Source of the DNA: Cellulomonas dongxiuzhuiae
Lineage (GTDB): Bacteria > Actinomycetota > Actinomycetes > Actinomycetales > Cellulomonadaceae
DNA: 64,000 nt
Reading direction: 5' to 3'
Assembly (NCBI RefSeq): GCF_018623035.1
Contig: NZ_CP076023.1
Span: 2,666,001-2,730,000 of the forward strand
This document shows positions 23,993 to 32,570 of this stretch, in pieces. Each line of letters starts with the position of its first letter. Within the stretch, counting starts at the first letter, position 1. The position numbers and the translations under genes are program-made. Under the pieces are notes generated by a model that made no database searches, was not told the origin of the DNA, and was given only the letters and a program-made list of their open reading frames with translations.

Positions 23993-25156
23993 TCAGGACC
24001 AGGGGTCGACCGAGCACGCGGCCGGGCGGCCCGAGTCGACGCCCTCGCGCATCCGGCAGCACCCCGGGACGCAGACCGAGCGGAACGCGGGCAGGTCGCC
24101 CGTCGTCGCCTCGGCGGGCCGCGGCGCACCGGCGTCGTCGGCCCGGGCGATCGCGGCGCGCTCGAGCAGCAGGTCGACCAGGCCGCGCACGAAGGGCTCG
24201 CGCACGCCCACGGAGTCGGCCCGTACGGCGGTCATGCCCAGCTCGTGCGCCGTGGCCAGCGCCTCCGTGTCGAGGTCGAACGCGACCTCCATGTGGTCGG
24301 ACACGAAACCGATCGGCGACAGCACGACCGACGTCGTGCCCGCCGCCGCGAGGGCGCCGAGGTGGTCGTTGACGTCGGGCTCGAGCCACGGCTGGCTGGG
24401 CGGGCCAGAGCGCGAGCAGAAGGCCAGGTCCCACTCGACGGGGCGACCGAGGCGCTGCCCGGCCGCTGCGGCGACGGAGCGGGCGACGTCGAGGTGCTGC
24501 TCGCGGTACGACGCGCCGGCGACGGTCGACGCGGCCTCCATCGTGTCCGGGATCGAGTGCGTCACGAAGACCAGGCGGGGCCACGCGGCGTCGGCGGCCG
24601 TCGCCTCGTACGCCTCGACGACGGCGTCCACGTTGGCCTGCACGAAGCCCGGGTGGTTGAAGTACGACCGTGCCTTGTCGACGACGAGCGGCTCCCTGTC
24701 CGGGGCGGCCACCGCGTCCAGCGCCGTCCAGAGGTCCTCGCGGTACTGCCGGCAGCCGGAGTACGACGAGTACGCCGACGTCACGAGCGCGACGATGCGG
24801 CGCGCACCGGCGGCGCGGGCCTCGGCCAGCGCGTCGCGCGTGTAGGGCTCCCAGTTGCGGTTGCCCCACACGACGGGGACGTCGAGACCACGCCGCGCCA
24901 GCTCGTCCTGCAGCGCGGCCCGCAGCGCGAGGTTCTGCTCGTTGATCGGGCTGCGCCCGCCGAAGTGGTGGTAGTGCTCCGCGACCTCGGCCAGACGCTC
25001 GTCGGGGATGTTCTTGCCCGCGGTCACGTTGCGCAGGAACGGCAGGACGTCGTCCGGGCCGTTCGGGCCGCCGAAGGAGAACAGCAGGACGGCGTCGTAC
25101 GGCGCCAGGCCCGCCGTGCCGGCGTCCGGCGTCGGGTCGGTCGAGGGGGGCGTCAC
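23993..25156 (-). CDS. cpfC: Coproporphyrin ferrochelatase
   Basis: Inserts ferrous iron into coproporphyrin III. The 387-residue protein has the family opening APYDAVLLFSFGGPNGPDDV, then HYHHFGGRSPINEQN, the middle YSGCRQYREDL, the FVTHSIPDTME block with the metal-site histidine, and SPIGFVSDHMEVAFDLD with the catalytic-site glutamate region. The C-terminal extension holds cysteines in VCVPGCCRM and PAAC, consistent with the [2Fe-2S] cluster known from actinobacterial ferrochelatases. I chose the GTG at 25156 over the one at 25165 because GGAGG lies nine bases upstream of the former but abuts the latter. First gene of the cpfC-chdC operon; divergent from the protein kinase by 223 bases. Confidence 0.92.
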   Translation of the reverse strand: MTPPSTDPTPDAGTAGLAPYDAVLLFSFGGPNGPDDVLPFLRNVTAGKNIPDERLAEVAEHYHHFGGRSPINEQNLALRAALQDELARRGLDVPVVWGNRNWEPYTRDALAEARAAGARRIVALVTSAYSSYSGCRQYREDLWTALDAVAAPDREPLVVDKARSYFNHPGFVQANVDAVVEAYEATAADAAWPRLVFVTHSIPDTMEAASTVAGASYREQHLDVARSVAAAAGQRLGRPVEWDLAFCSRSGPPSQPWLEPDVNDHLGALAAAGTTSVVLSPIGFVSDHMEVAFDLDTEALATAHELGMTAVRADSVGVREPFVRGLVDLLLERAAIARADDAGAPRPAEATTGDLPAFRSVCVPGCCRMREGVDSGRPAACSVDPWS

Positions 25157-25379
25157 GAGAGGCACCCTCCGATCATCCCACCGTGCCCGCGGGACGCCCT
25201 GCGGGTTCGGCCGCCCGGCACGTGACGTTGTCGGGACGGTTTGTCACCTCCTGCACGTCGACGCATCACCCGTTCGGTGGGCTCCGCGTGCGCCCTCCCG
25301 GGGACGGCTCTACCGTCGTCGTGGCGCGCGGTCCGCGTGCCGAGCCGTGAGGAATCGGAGCCCCACCGATGAGCAAGCC

Positions 25380-26261
25380 GTGACGCGCGCCGGGCGGCAC
25401 GCCGCGCCCGAGCTGGCGCACCGCTACGTCCTGGGCGAACGGCTCGGCGAGGGCGGATCGGCACAGGTGTACCGGGCGGTCGACACACGTCTGGACCGTC
25501 CCGTCGCGATCAAGCTGTTCCGCCTCGCAGGGGCCGACCCCGCGCAGGTGCGCCGGTACGCGCAGGAGGCGCGGGTGCTCGCCGAGCTGTCGCACCCGTC
25601 GCTGGTGGCGCTGCTGGACGTCGGCGCGGACGTCACGCCGGGGACCGGCCCCGTCGCGTTCCTGGTCATGGAGCTCGTCGAGGGTCGCACGCTGCGCGAG
25701 CTCGTCGCGGACGGTCCGCTCGACGCGGCCACGACCGCGGACATCGGGCACCAGCTCGCGCAGGGCCTGGCCCACGCGCACCGTGCCGGCGTCGTCCACC
25801 GCGACGTCAAGCCGTCGAACGTCCTGGTGGCGGACACGACCCCGGCCTCCGGCCGGCGCGACGCCCCGACCCTGCCCGTCGTGCTCGCGGACTTCGGCAT
25901 CGCCGCGTCCGACGCGGCACCCCGCACAAGCCGCACGGACGACCGCGCGACGGCCAGCTACCAGAGCCCCGAGCAGGCGCTCGGAGAGCAGGCCGGACCC
26001 GCGAGCGACATGTACTCCCTCGGTCTCGTCCTGCTCGAGTGCCTCACGGGCCGCCGGGCGTACCCGGGCGACCCGCTCACGGCGTCACTGGCCCGCCTGC
26101 TGCACGGTCCGCAGATCGCCGACGACCTCGACCGCGACTTCGCCGCGCTGCTGCGCGCCATGACCCGCACCGACCCGACGCAGCGCCCGACCATGGTCGC
26201 CGCCGCCGCCGAGCTGCGCGGGCTGCGCCGCCAGCGGGAGCGGGCGCTGCGGGTCTCCTGA
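25380..26261 (+). CDS. Soluble Ser/Thr protein kinase (Hanks type)
   Basis: Eukaryotic-like protein kinase of 293 residues without membrane helix, PASTA or other sensor domain. Subdomains are intact: glycine loop LGEGGSAQVYRA, lysine VAIKLF, catalytic loop VVHRDVKPSNVLV, metal-binding DFGIA, activation-end ASYQSPEQALG, and the AD/GL segment ASDMYSLGLVLLECLTGR. It stops about 20 residues after the kinase fold. The start is uncertain: the GTG at 25380 begins just before the fold (ELAHRYVLGERL) but has only a distant GGAG. A four-codon mini-ORF, ATG AGC AAG CCG stop (25369-25383), overlaps the start and could couple translation. Substrates unknown. Confidence 0.88.
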   Translation: MTRAGRHAAPELAHRYVLGERLGEGGSAQVYRAVDTRLDRPVAIKLFRLAGADPAQVRRYAQEARVLAELSHPSLVALLDVGADVTPGTGPVAFLVMELVEGRTLRELVADGPLDAATTADIGHQLAQGLAHAHRAGVVHRDVKPSNVLVADTTPASGRRDAPTLPVVLADFGIAASDAAPRTSRTDDRATASYQSPEQALGEQAGPASDMYSLGLVLLECLTGRRAYPGDPLTASLARLLHGPQIADDLDRDFAALLRAMTRTDPTQRPTMVAAAAELRGLRRQRERALRVS

Positions 26262-26319
26262 CCCGCTGCCCCCGCCGCGCGGCCCGAGACCCTTCCCCGG
26301 CCCGCTCGGGCCGGCACGC

Positions 26320-26844
26320 TCACCCGCGACGCGACGCCACGGGAGGGTGCACGGGTGCGGTGCCGAGCGCGTCGGCGATCTCGTCGGCCCAGGCGGCGAC
26401 GGCCGCCATGTCCCGGTGGTCGCCCTCGCGAGCACGGCCGCCGGCGATGATCGCGCGCTCGGTGAAGGACAGCAGCGAGCGGTCGAGACGCCCGCGGAAG
26501 CTGCGGTGGGCGCGGGCCCCGATCCGCTCGCGCAGCGCCGCCACCTCGAGCGGCGAGTTCGCGGAGTTGGCCGGCTGCGTGGCGAGCCCGGACGAGAACA
26601 TCCACACCGGCCGGGCGCGCAGCCCGTCGACGCAGCGCTCCGCCACGTCGCGCGCGGCGGGCAGCCAGTGCGCGGTGTAGACCGCCGACCCGAGCACGAC
26701 CGCGTCGTAGTCCGCGACGCTCGTGACGTCCTCGGGGGCGCGCAGGTCGACCTCGTGACCCCGGTCGCGCAGGCGACGCGCGATCACCTCGCCGATCTCC
26801 CACGTGCCCTGGTGGCGCGACGCCACCGTCAGCAGGATGCGCAT
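26320..26844 (-). CDS. Flavodoxin-domain protein
   Basis: FMN-binding flavodoxin-like protein of 174 residues, similar to HemG/MioC-type flavodoxin domains in actinobacteria. The first strand and phosphate loop MRILLTVASRHQGTWEIGEV, then VADYDAVVLGSAVYTAHWLP with the isoalloxazine loop, and PVWMFSSGL fit the fold. The longer annotated-looking start is Arg/Gly-rich and unlikely; the ATG at 26844 has GAGGAACG upstream. It follows the MarR gene by 99 bases on the same strand. A role in menaquinone-dependent protoporphyrinogen or other redox chemistry cannot be told from sequence. Confidence 0.8.
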   Translation of the reverse strand: MRILLTVASRHQGTWEIGEVIARRLRDRGHEVDLRAPEDVTSVADYDAVVLGSAVYTAHWLPAARDVAERCVDGLRARPVWMFSSGLATQPANSANSPLEVAALRERIGARAHRSFRGRLDRSLLSFTERAIIAGGRAREGDHRDMAAVAAWADEIADALGTAPVHPPVASRRG

Positions 26845-26943
26845 CGTTCCTCCTCGCCGTCGTCGTCGGGCGCCGTGCCCTCCGGGTCTTATCGTCACCG
26901 GGGTGGAGCCGCACGGCGTGGGCCGGAGGTCCCCGTGGCGGCC

Positions 26944-27483
26944 TCAGACCTCGGGCGGGTCGTCGCCCGTGAGCCCGACGGGGTCGGGCAGGTCGGCCTG
27001 CGCGAGGCGCAGCCGGTCGCACAGCCGCTCGAGCGTCGCGAGCTCGTCGGCGTCGAGCGCCCCACCGACCAGGGCGGCGATGGAGCGGGCGTGGCGCCGG
27101 CCGATCTCGCGCTGCCGTCGCCGCCCGGCGTCCGTCAGCTGCACCGCCTTGCCCCGCCGGTCACCCGCGACGGGTCCGCGCCGGACCAGGCCCTCGGCCT
27201 CCAGCCGGTCGACGAGCCTCGACAGGCTGGGCTGCGTCAGCAGGCTCGACCCGGCGAGCTCGCGCAGCCGCATCGCCCCGCCCTCGGCGAGCGACAGGGT
27301 GTAGAGCACGTCGTACTCGCGCATGCTCGTCCCGCCCCACACGTCGTGGCGCGCGAACCGTCGCACGAGCGTGACCTGGGCGCGGAACAGCGCCTCCCAC
27401 GCGGCCACCGACGCGCGGACGTCGACGTCGCCGCGCGGCGGACGGTCGGCGCGCGCCGCCGGTCCCAGGTCGTCGTCGGACAT
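26944..27483 (-). CDS. MarR-family transcriptional regulator
   Basis: Winged-helix dimer that typically senses small aromatic or oxidative ligands. The 179-residue product has an N-terminal dimerisation helix with AWEALFRAQVTLVRRFARHD, the HTH region LRELAGSSLLTQPSLSRLVD, the wing GLVRRGPVAGDRRGKAVQLT and a C-terminal helix pair. The DRRGK wing motif is a family hallmark. GTG at 27486 and ATG at 27483 are adjacent; the ATG has GAGGAGGG at better spacing. Divergent from the NYN gene by 131 bases and upstream of the flavodoxin gene, so control of either neighbour, and of itself, is plausible. Confidence 0.88.
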   Translation of the reverse strand: MSDDDLGPAARADRPPRGDVDVRASVAAWEALFRAQVTLVRRFARHDVWGGTSMREYDVLYTLSLAEGGAMRLRELAGSSLLTQPSLSRLVDRLEAEGLVRRGPVAGDRRGKAVQLTDAGRRRQREIGRRHARSIAALVGGALDADELATLERLCDRLRLAQADLPDPVGLTGDDPPEV

Positions 27484-27614
27484 CACCCGGTCCCTCCTCG
27501 CGCCACGGCGACGTGGTGCCCGTCACCGGTCCTCGCCCGGACGAGGACAGATCATGTCACCACACCGCGTCGCCCGCTGCCGTCGCGCGGCCCGTGCGCG
27601 TCTAGGCTGGGACG

Positions 27615-28178
27615 ATGAGCGAGACGGGCACCACGTACCTGCTGGTCGACGGCGAGAACATCGACGCCACGCTCGGCTCCTCGATCCTCGGCGGACGGCC
27701 GACGCCCGAGCAGCGACCCCGCTGGGAACGGGTGCTGAGCTTCGCGCAGCAGACGTGGGACCAGCCGGTCAAGGCGCTGTTCTTCCTCAACGCGTCGAAC
27801 GGCTCGCTGCCGATGTCCTTCGTGCAGGCGCTGACCGCGATCGGGTTCGTGCCGATCCCGCTGTCGGGCGAGTCGTACGAGAAGGTCGTCGACATCGGCA
27901 TCAAGCGCACGCTCGACGCGATCGCGGACCGCGAGGGCGACGTCCTGCTCGCGAGCCACGACGGCGACTTCGCCCCCGAGGTCGCCGATCTGGTGGACGC
28001 GGGGCGCCGCGTGGGGCTGCTCGCGTTCCGCGAGTTCACGAGCCAGTCGCTCGCGGGCCTGACGGCTCGTGGGCTGCAGACGTTCGACCTCGAGAGCGAC
28101 GTCGCCGCCTTCAACGTGCAGCTGCCCCGCCTGCGGATCATCCCCCTCGAGGAGTTCGACCCGCTGCGCTACCTGTGA
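27615..28178 (+). CDS. NYN-domain (PIN-like) protein
   Basis: Putative RNase of the NYN/PIN superfamily, 187 residues. The acidic active-site set can be seen: TTYLLVDGENIDATLG (first Asp), EKVVDIGIKRTLDAIAD (second), and DVLLASHDGDFAPEVADLV with two Asp residues. Strand-helix alternation fits the Rossmann-like NYN fold. The ATG at 27615 is immediately followed by the first strand. It stands alone, divergent from the MarR gene and convergent with the lipoprotein gene. Homologues are thought to process RNA; a specific target is not known. Confidence 0.85.
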   Translation: MSETGTTYLLVDGENIDATLGSSILGGRPTPEQRPRWERVLSFAQQTWDQPVKALFFLNASNGSLPMSFVQALTAIGFVPIPLSGESYEKVVDIGIKRTLDAIADREGDVLLASHDGDFAPEVADLVDAGRRVGLLAFREFTSQSLAGLTARGLQTFDLESDVAAFNVQLPRLRIIPLEEFDPLRYL

Positions 28179-28233
28179 GCCCACGGCGGCCGCCCCGGGG
28201 ACCCGGGTGCGGCCGTCGTCGGACGCGGGTGGC

Positions 28234-29046
28234 TCAGCCCTCGCCGAAGCCCTGGCTGAGCGCTGTGTCGATCGTGCCGCGCACGTGCTCGGCGTGGTAG
28301 CCGTCGGGCGCCATGAACTCGATGCCGTGGGCGGTGCCGGACACCTCGGTGACGATGGAGGTCTTGTCGTTGCGCACGACGAGCGCGCTGTCGGCCGCCG
28401 GCACCTGGGGGTCGTCGGTCGAGGAGAAGACCTGCAGCGGGCCGGTGAACTGGTTGGCCTCGACGCGCGCGTCGACGTCGCCGTACTGGGCGGGCGGGCT
28501 CAGCGCGACGACGGCGACGGCGGCGAGGTCGTCGGCCAGCCCGGCGGCCAGGGTGCCGCCGGCGGACGCGCCGACGAACGCCACGCGGTCGGCCCCGGTG
28601 GCCTTCAGCACGTCCAGCGCCGCCTGGAAGCCCGCCTGGCCCGACGCGCCCCAGTCGTAGGTCGCGACGAGGTACCCGGCGCCGGCGAGCCGCGCGACCT
28701 CGGCGGACCACTGGCAGACGTCGCCGTTCTCCTGCGGGGCGAACAGGACGCCGCGGTCGCCCGCGCCGGCCCAGGCGACCGTGGTGGCGCCCCCGTCCTG
28801 CCCGACGGTCGCGTAGGCGATGCCCTCGGAGAGGCACTCGGGAGGCTCGGCGGCCGCCAGGTCGACGGGGGCGCTGGCGAGCATCGTGGGGGTCTCGGCC
28901 GCGGTGGCCTGCGCGGGGTCGCCGGTCTGCGGCTCGGTGCCGGCGGAGCACGCGCCGAGCAGGCCGATCGCGAGAGCGGCCACGACGGCCGACCTCACGT
29001 GCGCGCTCGTGGGACGGGGGGACACGGTGACGGGTTGCAGACGCAC
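28234..29046 (-). CDS. Secreted lipoprotein with an alpha/beta-hydrolase fold
   Basis: A 270-residue lipoprotein. Signal sequence with AVVAALAIGLLGAC gives a clear lipobox (LLGAC). The mature domain has the strand-nucleophile elbow ADRVAFVGASAGGTLAAGLA (GxSxG), a preceding strand YLVATYDWGASG, and a late strand PLQVFSSTDDPQVP (acid position) plus VSGTAHGIEF with the likely catalytic histidine. This is the dienelactone-hydrolase/esterase-like layout. GTG at 29046 has AGGAAT upstream. Substrate cannot be predicted. It is convergent with the NYN gene, 55 bases away. Confidence 0.8.
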   Translation of the reverse strand: MRLQPVTVSPRPTSAHVRSAVVAALAIGLLGACSAGTEPQTGDPAQATAAETPTMLASAPVDLAAAEPPECLSEGIAYATVGQDGGATTVAWAGAGDRGVLFAPQENGDVCQWSAEVARLAGAGYLVATYDWGASGQAGFQAALDVLKATGADRVAFVGASAGGTLAAGLADDLAAVAVVALSPPAQYGDVDARVEANQFTGPLQVFSSTDDPQVPAADSALVVRNDKTSIVTEVSGTAHGIEFMAPDGYHAEHVRGTIDTALSQGFGEG

Positions 29047-29145
29047 ATGCGATTCCTAGGCGGTCGTCGGCGCGGGGACAAGACGCACGGCGGGCCCTAA
29101 ACGTTTCACAGACCCTGTGCGTGACGACGCGCTACCGTGTGGGCC

Positions 29146-29592
29146 ATGCCGACGCTGTTCACGCGCATCATCGACGGCCAGATCCCCGGGCGCTTCGTCT
29201 GGGCGGACGACCGCGCGGTCGTCCTCCTCACGATCGCCCCCATCACCGACGGGCACGCCCTCGTCGTGCCCCGCGACGAGGTCGAGCAGCTGACCGACGC
29301 GCCCGACGACCTGCTGGCCCACCTCGTGCAGGTCGCCAAGGCCGTCGGCCGCGCGCAGCGCGCCGCGTGGGACGCACCGCGCGCCGCGCTCCTCGTGGCC
29401 GGCTTCGAGGTGCCGCACCTGCACCTGCACGTGCTGCCCGCGTGGGACGAGTCGAGCCTCTCGTTCGACCAGGCGCGCCACGACGTGCCCGCGGCCGAGC
29501 TCGACGCCGCCGCCGAGCGCCTGCGCGACGCGCTGCGCGCCGCCGGGCACGGCGACCACGTCCCCACCGACGTCACCTCCCCCGCCCTCTGA
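29146..29592 (+). CDS. HIT-family protein
   Basis: Nucleotide hydrolase or transferase of the histidine-triad family, 148 residues. The catalytic triad is VPHLHLHVLP; the N-terminal TLFTRIIDGQIPGRFVWADD and ITDGHALVVPRDEVE are standard. Divergent from the lipoprotein gene (99 bases), and only four bases before the nhaA start, so the two are co-transcribed. The ATG at 29146 is preferred to two upstream in-frame codons because the family begins here. Confidence 0.9.
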   Translation: MPTLFTRIIDGQIPGRFVWADDRAVVLLTIAPITDGHALVVPRDEVEQLTDAPDDLLAHLVQVAKAVGRAQRAAWDAPRAALLVAGFEVPHLHLHVLPAWDESSLSFDQARHDVPAAELDAAAERLRDALRAAGHGDHVPTDVTSPAL

Positions 29593-29596
29593 CCGC

Positions 29597-31042
29597 GTGA
29601 CCGGCCCGGGGAGCACGCCGCCCACCGTCGAGACGGCGCCGAGCGCCCGTCCCCCGCTGCGCACCCGGGTGCTCGGTGGGCACGGTGAGGGTCGCAGCGT
29701 CGCACCCGCGCTGCGCAGGTTCCTCGCCACCGAGGCCGGCAGCGCGGCCGTGCTCCTCGTCGCCACGGTCGCGGCGCTCGTGTGGGCCAACTCCCCGTGG
29801 CGCGACACCTACACCGCCCTGTGGCACGCACCCGCGGGCGTCTTCGTCGGCGGCGCCGGCATCGAGATGGACCTGCAGCACTGGGTCAACGACCTCGCGA
29901 TGGCCGTGTTCTTCGCCGTCGTGGGTCTCGAGATCAACCGGGAGCTCACGCGCGGCGAGCTGCGCGACCCTCGCGCGGTCGCCGTGCCCGCGTTCGGCGC
30001 GATCGGTGGGCTGCTCGTGCCTGTCGTCGTCTACCTCGCGTTCAACGCGGGCACCGACGCCGCGCACGGGTGGGGCGTCGTCATGTCGACGGACACCGCG
30101 TTCCTCGTGGGCGTGCTGGCGCTGTTCGGTCCCCGCTGCCCCGACCGGCTGCGGCTGTTCCTCCTGACCCTCGCGATCGTCGACGACATCGGCGCGATCA
30201 CGGCGATGGCCGTGTTCTACACCGACGACGTCGACCTGCGGGCGCTCGCGGCGGCGGCCGTCCTGGTCGTCGCCCTGGTCGTGCTGCGACGCCGCGGCGT
30301 GTGGCGCCTGGCACCGTACGTCGCCGTCGGGCTCGCCCTGTGGGTCGCGGTGCTCGCGTCGGGCGTGCACCCGACGATCGCCGGCGTCCTCGTCGGCCTC
30401 CTCGTGCCGACGTCGCTCCCCCATGAGCGACGACGTCAGGCGGTCGCGGTGCACGCGCGCCGGTTCCTGTCGGAAGGGGGCGCCGACCGCGAGCACGCCG
30501 CCGAGGTCGCGGGCCGCGCGGCCGTGCCGACCGGTGACCGGCTGCAGCGCGCGCTGCACCCGTGGAGCGCGTTCGTGGTGGTCCCGCTCTTCGGTCTCGC
30601 CAACGCGGGCGTACGCCTCGACCCCGCCACGCTCGCGGACGCCTTCTCGTCGCGCCTGACGGTCGGCGTGGCGGTCGCGCTGGTGCTCGGCAACGCCGTG
30701 GGTGTCGCGGGTGCCGCGACACTCGCGCTGCGCCTGGGGCTGGGCGACCTGCCCGGCCGGGTGCGCTGGGGTCACCTCATGGGGGGAGCCGTCCTGGCGG
30801 GCATCGGGTTCACGATCTCGCTGTTCATCGCGCAGCTCGCGTTCGACGACCCCGTGCTCCTGGAGCGCGCGAAGATCGGTGTGCTCGCGGGCTCGCTCGT
30901 CGCGGCCGTCGCGGGCTCGCTGCTGCTGCGCTGGCTCGGCGAGCGGCTGCCGCTGTGCACGCCGCCGGACCTGCCGCCGACGCTGCCGCCGCTGCCGTGG
31001 CGCGCGGACGCCACGCGCGCGGACGCCGCCGCGACCGACTGA
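29597..31042 (+). CDS. nhaA: Na+/H+ antiporter NhaA
   Basis: Sodium/proton exchanger for pH and salt homeostasis in the cytoplasmic membrane. The 481-residue protein has about twelve predicted helices. Diagnostic motifs: WVNDLAMAVFFAVVGLEINR, then VMSTDTAFLVGVLALFG and LTLAIVDDIGAITAMAVFY with the paired Asp residues that bind Na+. The late GAVLAGIGFTISLFIAQLAF is also conserved. The polar N-terminal 40 residues and a Pro-rich C-terminal tail are longer than in E. coli NhaA. GTG start four bases after the HIT stop codon. Convergent with the SDR gene. Confidence 0.95.
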   Translation: MTGPGSTPPTVETAPSARPPLRTRVLGGHGEGRSVAPALRRFLATEAGSAAVLLVATVAALVWANSPWRDTYTALWHAPAGVFVGGAGIEMDLQHWVNDLAMAVFFAVVGLEINRELTRGELRDPRAVAVPAFGAIGGLLVPVVVYLAFNAGTDAAHGWGVVMSTDTAFLVGVLALFGPRCPDRLRLFLLTLAIVDDIGAITAMAVFYTDDVDLRALAAAAVLVVALVVLRRRGVWRLAPYVAVGLALWVAVLASGVHPTIAGVLVGLLVPTSLPHERRRQAVAVHARRFLSEGGADREHAAEVAGRAAVPTGDRLQRALHPWSAFVVVPLFGLANAGVRLDPATLADAFSSRLTVGVAVALVLGNAVGVAGAATLALRLGLGDLPGRVRWGHLMGGAVLAGIGFTISLFIAQLAFDDPVLLERAKIGVLAGSLVAAVAGSLLLRWLGERLPLCTPPDLPPTLPPLPWRADATRADAAATD

Positions 31043-31090
31043 CGCCCGGCCCGCCGCCGGGCACCCGCGCTGCCGCCGCGGTCCGCGACG

Positions 31091-31939
31091 TCACACCGCC
31101 GGGTCGTCCGGACCCCAGGTCGACAGCCGCAGCGTGCGGGCGTCCGTCGCCACGATCACGTCGGCGTGCTCCCGCAACGAGGCGACCGTGTCGACGCCCG
31201 CCCGCACGAACCGACCCGACAGCGCGTCGAGATCCCCCGCCGCGAACCCCACGGCGAGGGCCGCCACCTGCTCGGGCGACGTCCACTCGGTGCGCTGCGC
31301 GTGCACCGGCATGGCGGCCGTCATGTCGGTCGCCACGACGCCGGGTGCGAGGTCCAGCACCCGGATGCCCGCCCCGACGTACTGGCGGTGCAGCTGGGTC
31401 GTCAGACGCGCGAGCGCACCCTTGCTGATCGCGTAGCCCGTGTAGGAGGTCATGGCGCGGTGCCCGGCGCCCGAGTTCATGTTGAGCACCCGCCCGCCGC
31501 CGCGCGCCAGCATGCCCGGCAGGACCGCGTGGGTCGCGAGCAGCGGGCCGCGCACGTTGGTCTCGACCACGCGCCAGACGTCCTCGACGTCGTCGGCCGC
31601 GAACGGGAGCTCGGCGTGCTCGATGACGCCGGCGTTGTTGACGAGCAGCCCGATCCCGCCCTGCGACGCCAGGCCCGCCTCGACGCGCCCGACCGCGTCC
31701 GCGACCGCGGTCGCGTCGACCAGGTCGGCCGCCGCCACGGTCACCGGCGCGCCGAGCGCGCGGGCCTCGTCGGCGACCTCCTCGAGGCGTTCCCGCGTGC
31801 GGGCCACGAGCCCGAGCGCGTACCCCTCGCGCGCCAGCGCCAGGGCCAGCTCACGGCCGATCCCCCGGCCGGCACCGGTGACCAGTGCCGTGCGCGGGAC
31901 GGGGGGACGCGTGGGCAGGTCGGGCGTCGTCGCGGTCAC
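31091..31939 (-). CDS. Short-chain dehydrogenase/reductase
   Basis: NAD(P)-dependent oxidoreductase of the classical SDR family, 282 residues. Cofactor motif TGAGRGIGRELALALA, NNAG at the expected place, catalytic Ser/Tyr/Lys in NMNSGAG and SYTGYAISKGALARL, and the later DLAPGVVATDM loop. The TGxxxGIG with a following Arg suggests NADP preference, but that is inference. Stands alone on the minus strand, 57 bases downstream of the thioredoxin-fold gene. The substrate is unknown. Confidence 0.88.
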   Translation of the reverse strand: MTATTPDLPTRPPVPRTALVTGAGRGIGRELALALAREGYALGLVARTRERLEEVADEARALGAPVTVAAADLVDATAVADAVGRVEAGLASQGGIGLLVNNAGVIEHAELPFAADDVEDVWRVVETNVRGPLLATHAVLPGMLARGGGRVLNMNSGAGHRAMTSYTGYAISKGALARLTTQLHRQYVGAGIRVLDLAPGVVATDMTAAMPVHAQRTEWTSPEQVAALAVGFAAGDLDALSGRFVRAGVDTVASLREHADVIVATDARTLRLSTWGPDDPAV

Positions 31940-31996
31940 GAGCCCATCGTGGCGCAGCGCCCGGCCCGGCGCGCGCCGCGGCTCCTGCGGCGCCGG

Positions 31997-32524
31997 TCAC
32001 ACGGCGTCGACGACGCTGCGCAGCTCCTCGAGCGCGATGCGACCGCGGTACGGCACGCGGTCCACGAGCAGCGTCGGCGTGCCCGGGACGTCGAGCTCGA
32101 TACCGCCCTCGTAGTCCGCCTGCACCGCGCGGGCGTACCGGTCCGCCGGCGCGCCGACGATCTGCTCCGGGTCGAGCCCCAGGTCGTGGGCGTACCTCGC
32201 GAGGTCGTCGTCCGTCAGGGCGTCCTGGTGCTCGAACAGCAGCCGCTGCATCTGCCAGAACTGCCCGTGCGCACCGGCAGCCTCGGCCGCGAGCGCCGCC
32301 GCGAGCGCGTGCGGGTGTACCTGGAACAGCGGGAAGTGCCGCCAGACCAGGCGCACGCGCCCGTCGGACTCCTCGACGAGCTGCCGCAGCACCGGCTCGG
32401 CGTCGCGGCAGTACGGGCACTCGAGGTCGCCGTACTCGACGATCGTGACGGGCGCGTCGGGATCGCCCAGGACGTGGCGGTCCGGGTCGGTGATCACCGC
32501 GGCGGTGCTGTCGGGCGACGTCAT
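31997..32524 (-). CDS. DsbA-like thioredoxin-fold protein (CPYC)
   Basis: A 175-residue thiol oxidoreductase of the DsbA/Thioredoxin_4 type. It has the active site ECPYCRDAEPVLRQL with CPYC, a helical insertion from about residue 65 to 135 (HPHALAAALAAEAAG, FWQMQRLLFEHQDAL), and the cis-proline loop DVPGTPTLLVDRV. No signal peptide or membrane anchor precedes VLGDPDAPVTIVEYGD, so it is cytosolic, unlike classical DsbA. It starts 46 bases after the epimerase gene in the same direction. Possibly a FrnE- or Na+/H+-antiporter-associated-type redox protein; NhaA lies nearby on the other strand. Confidence 0.85.
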   Translation of the reverse strand: MTSPDSTAAVITDPDRHVLGDPDAPVTIVEYGDLECPYCRDAEPVLRQLVEESDGRVRLVWRHFPLFQVHPHALAAALAAEAAGAHGQFWQMQRLLFEHQDALTDDDLARYAHDLGLDPEQIVGAPADRYARAVQADYEGGIELDVPGTPTLLVDRVPYRGRIALEELRSVVDAV

Positions 32525-32570
32525 GCGCCCAGCGTGCCGCGCGACGCGCGCACCCGCACGCGGGGGCCGG

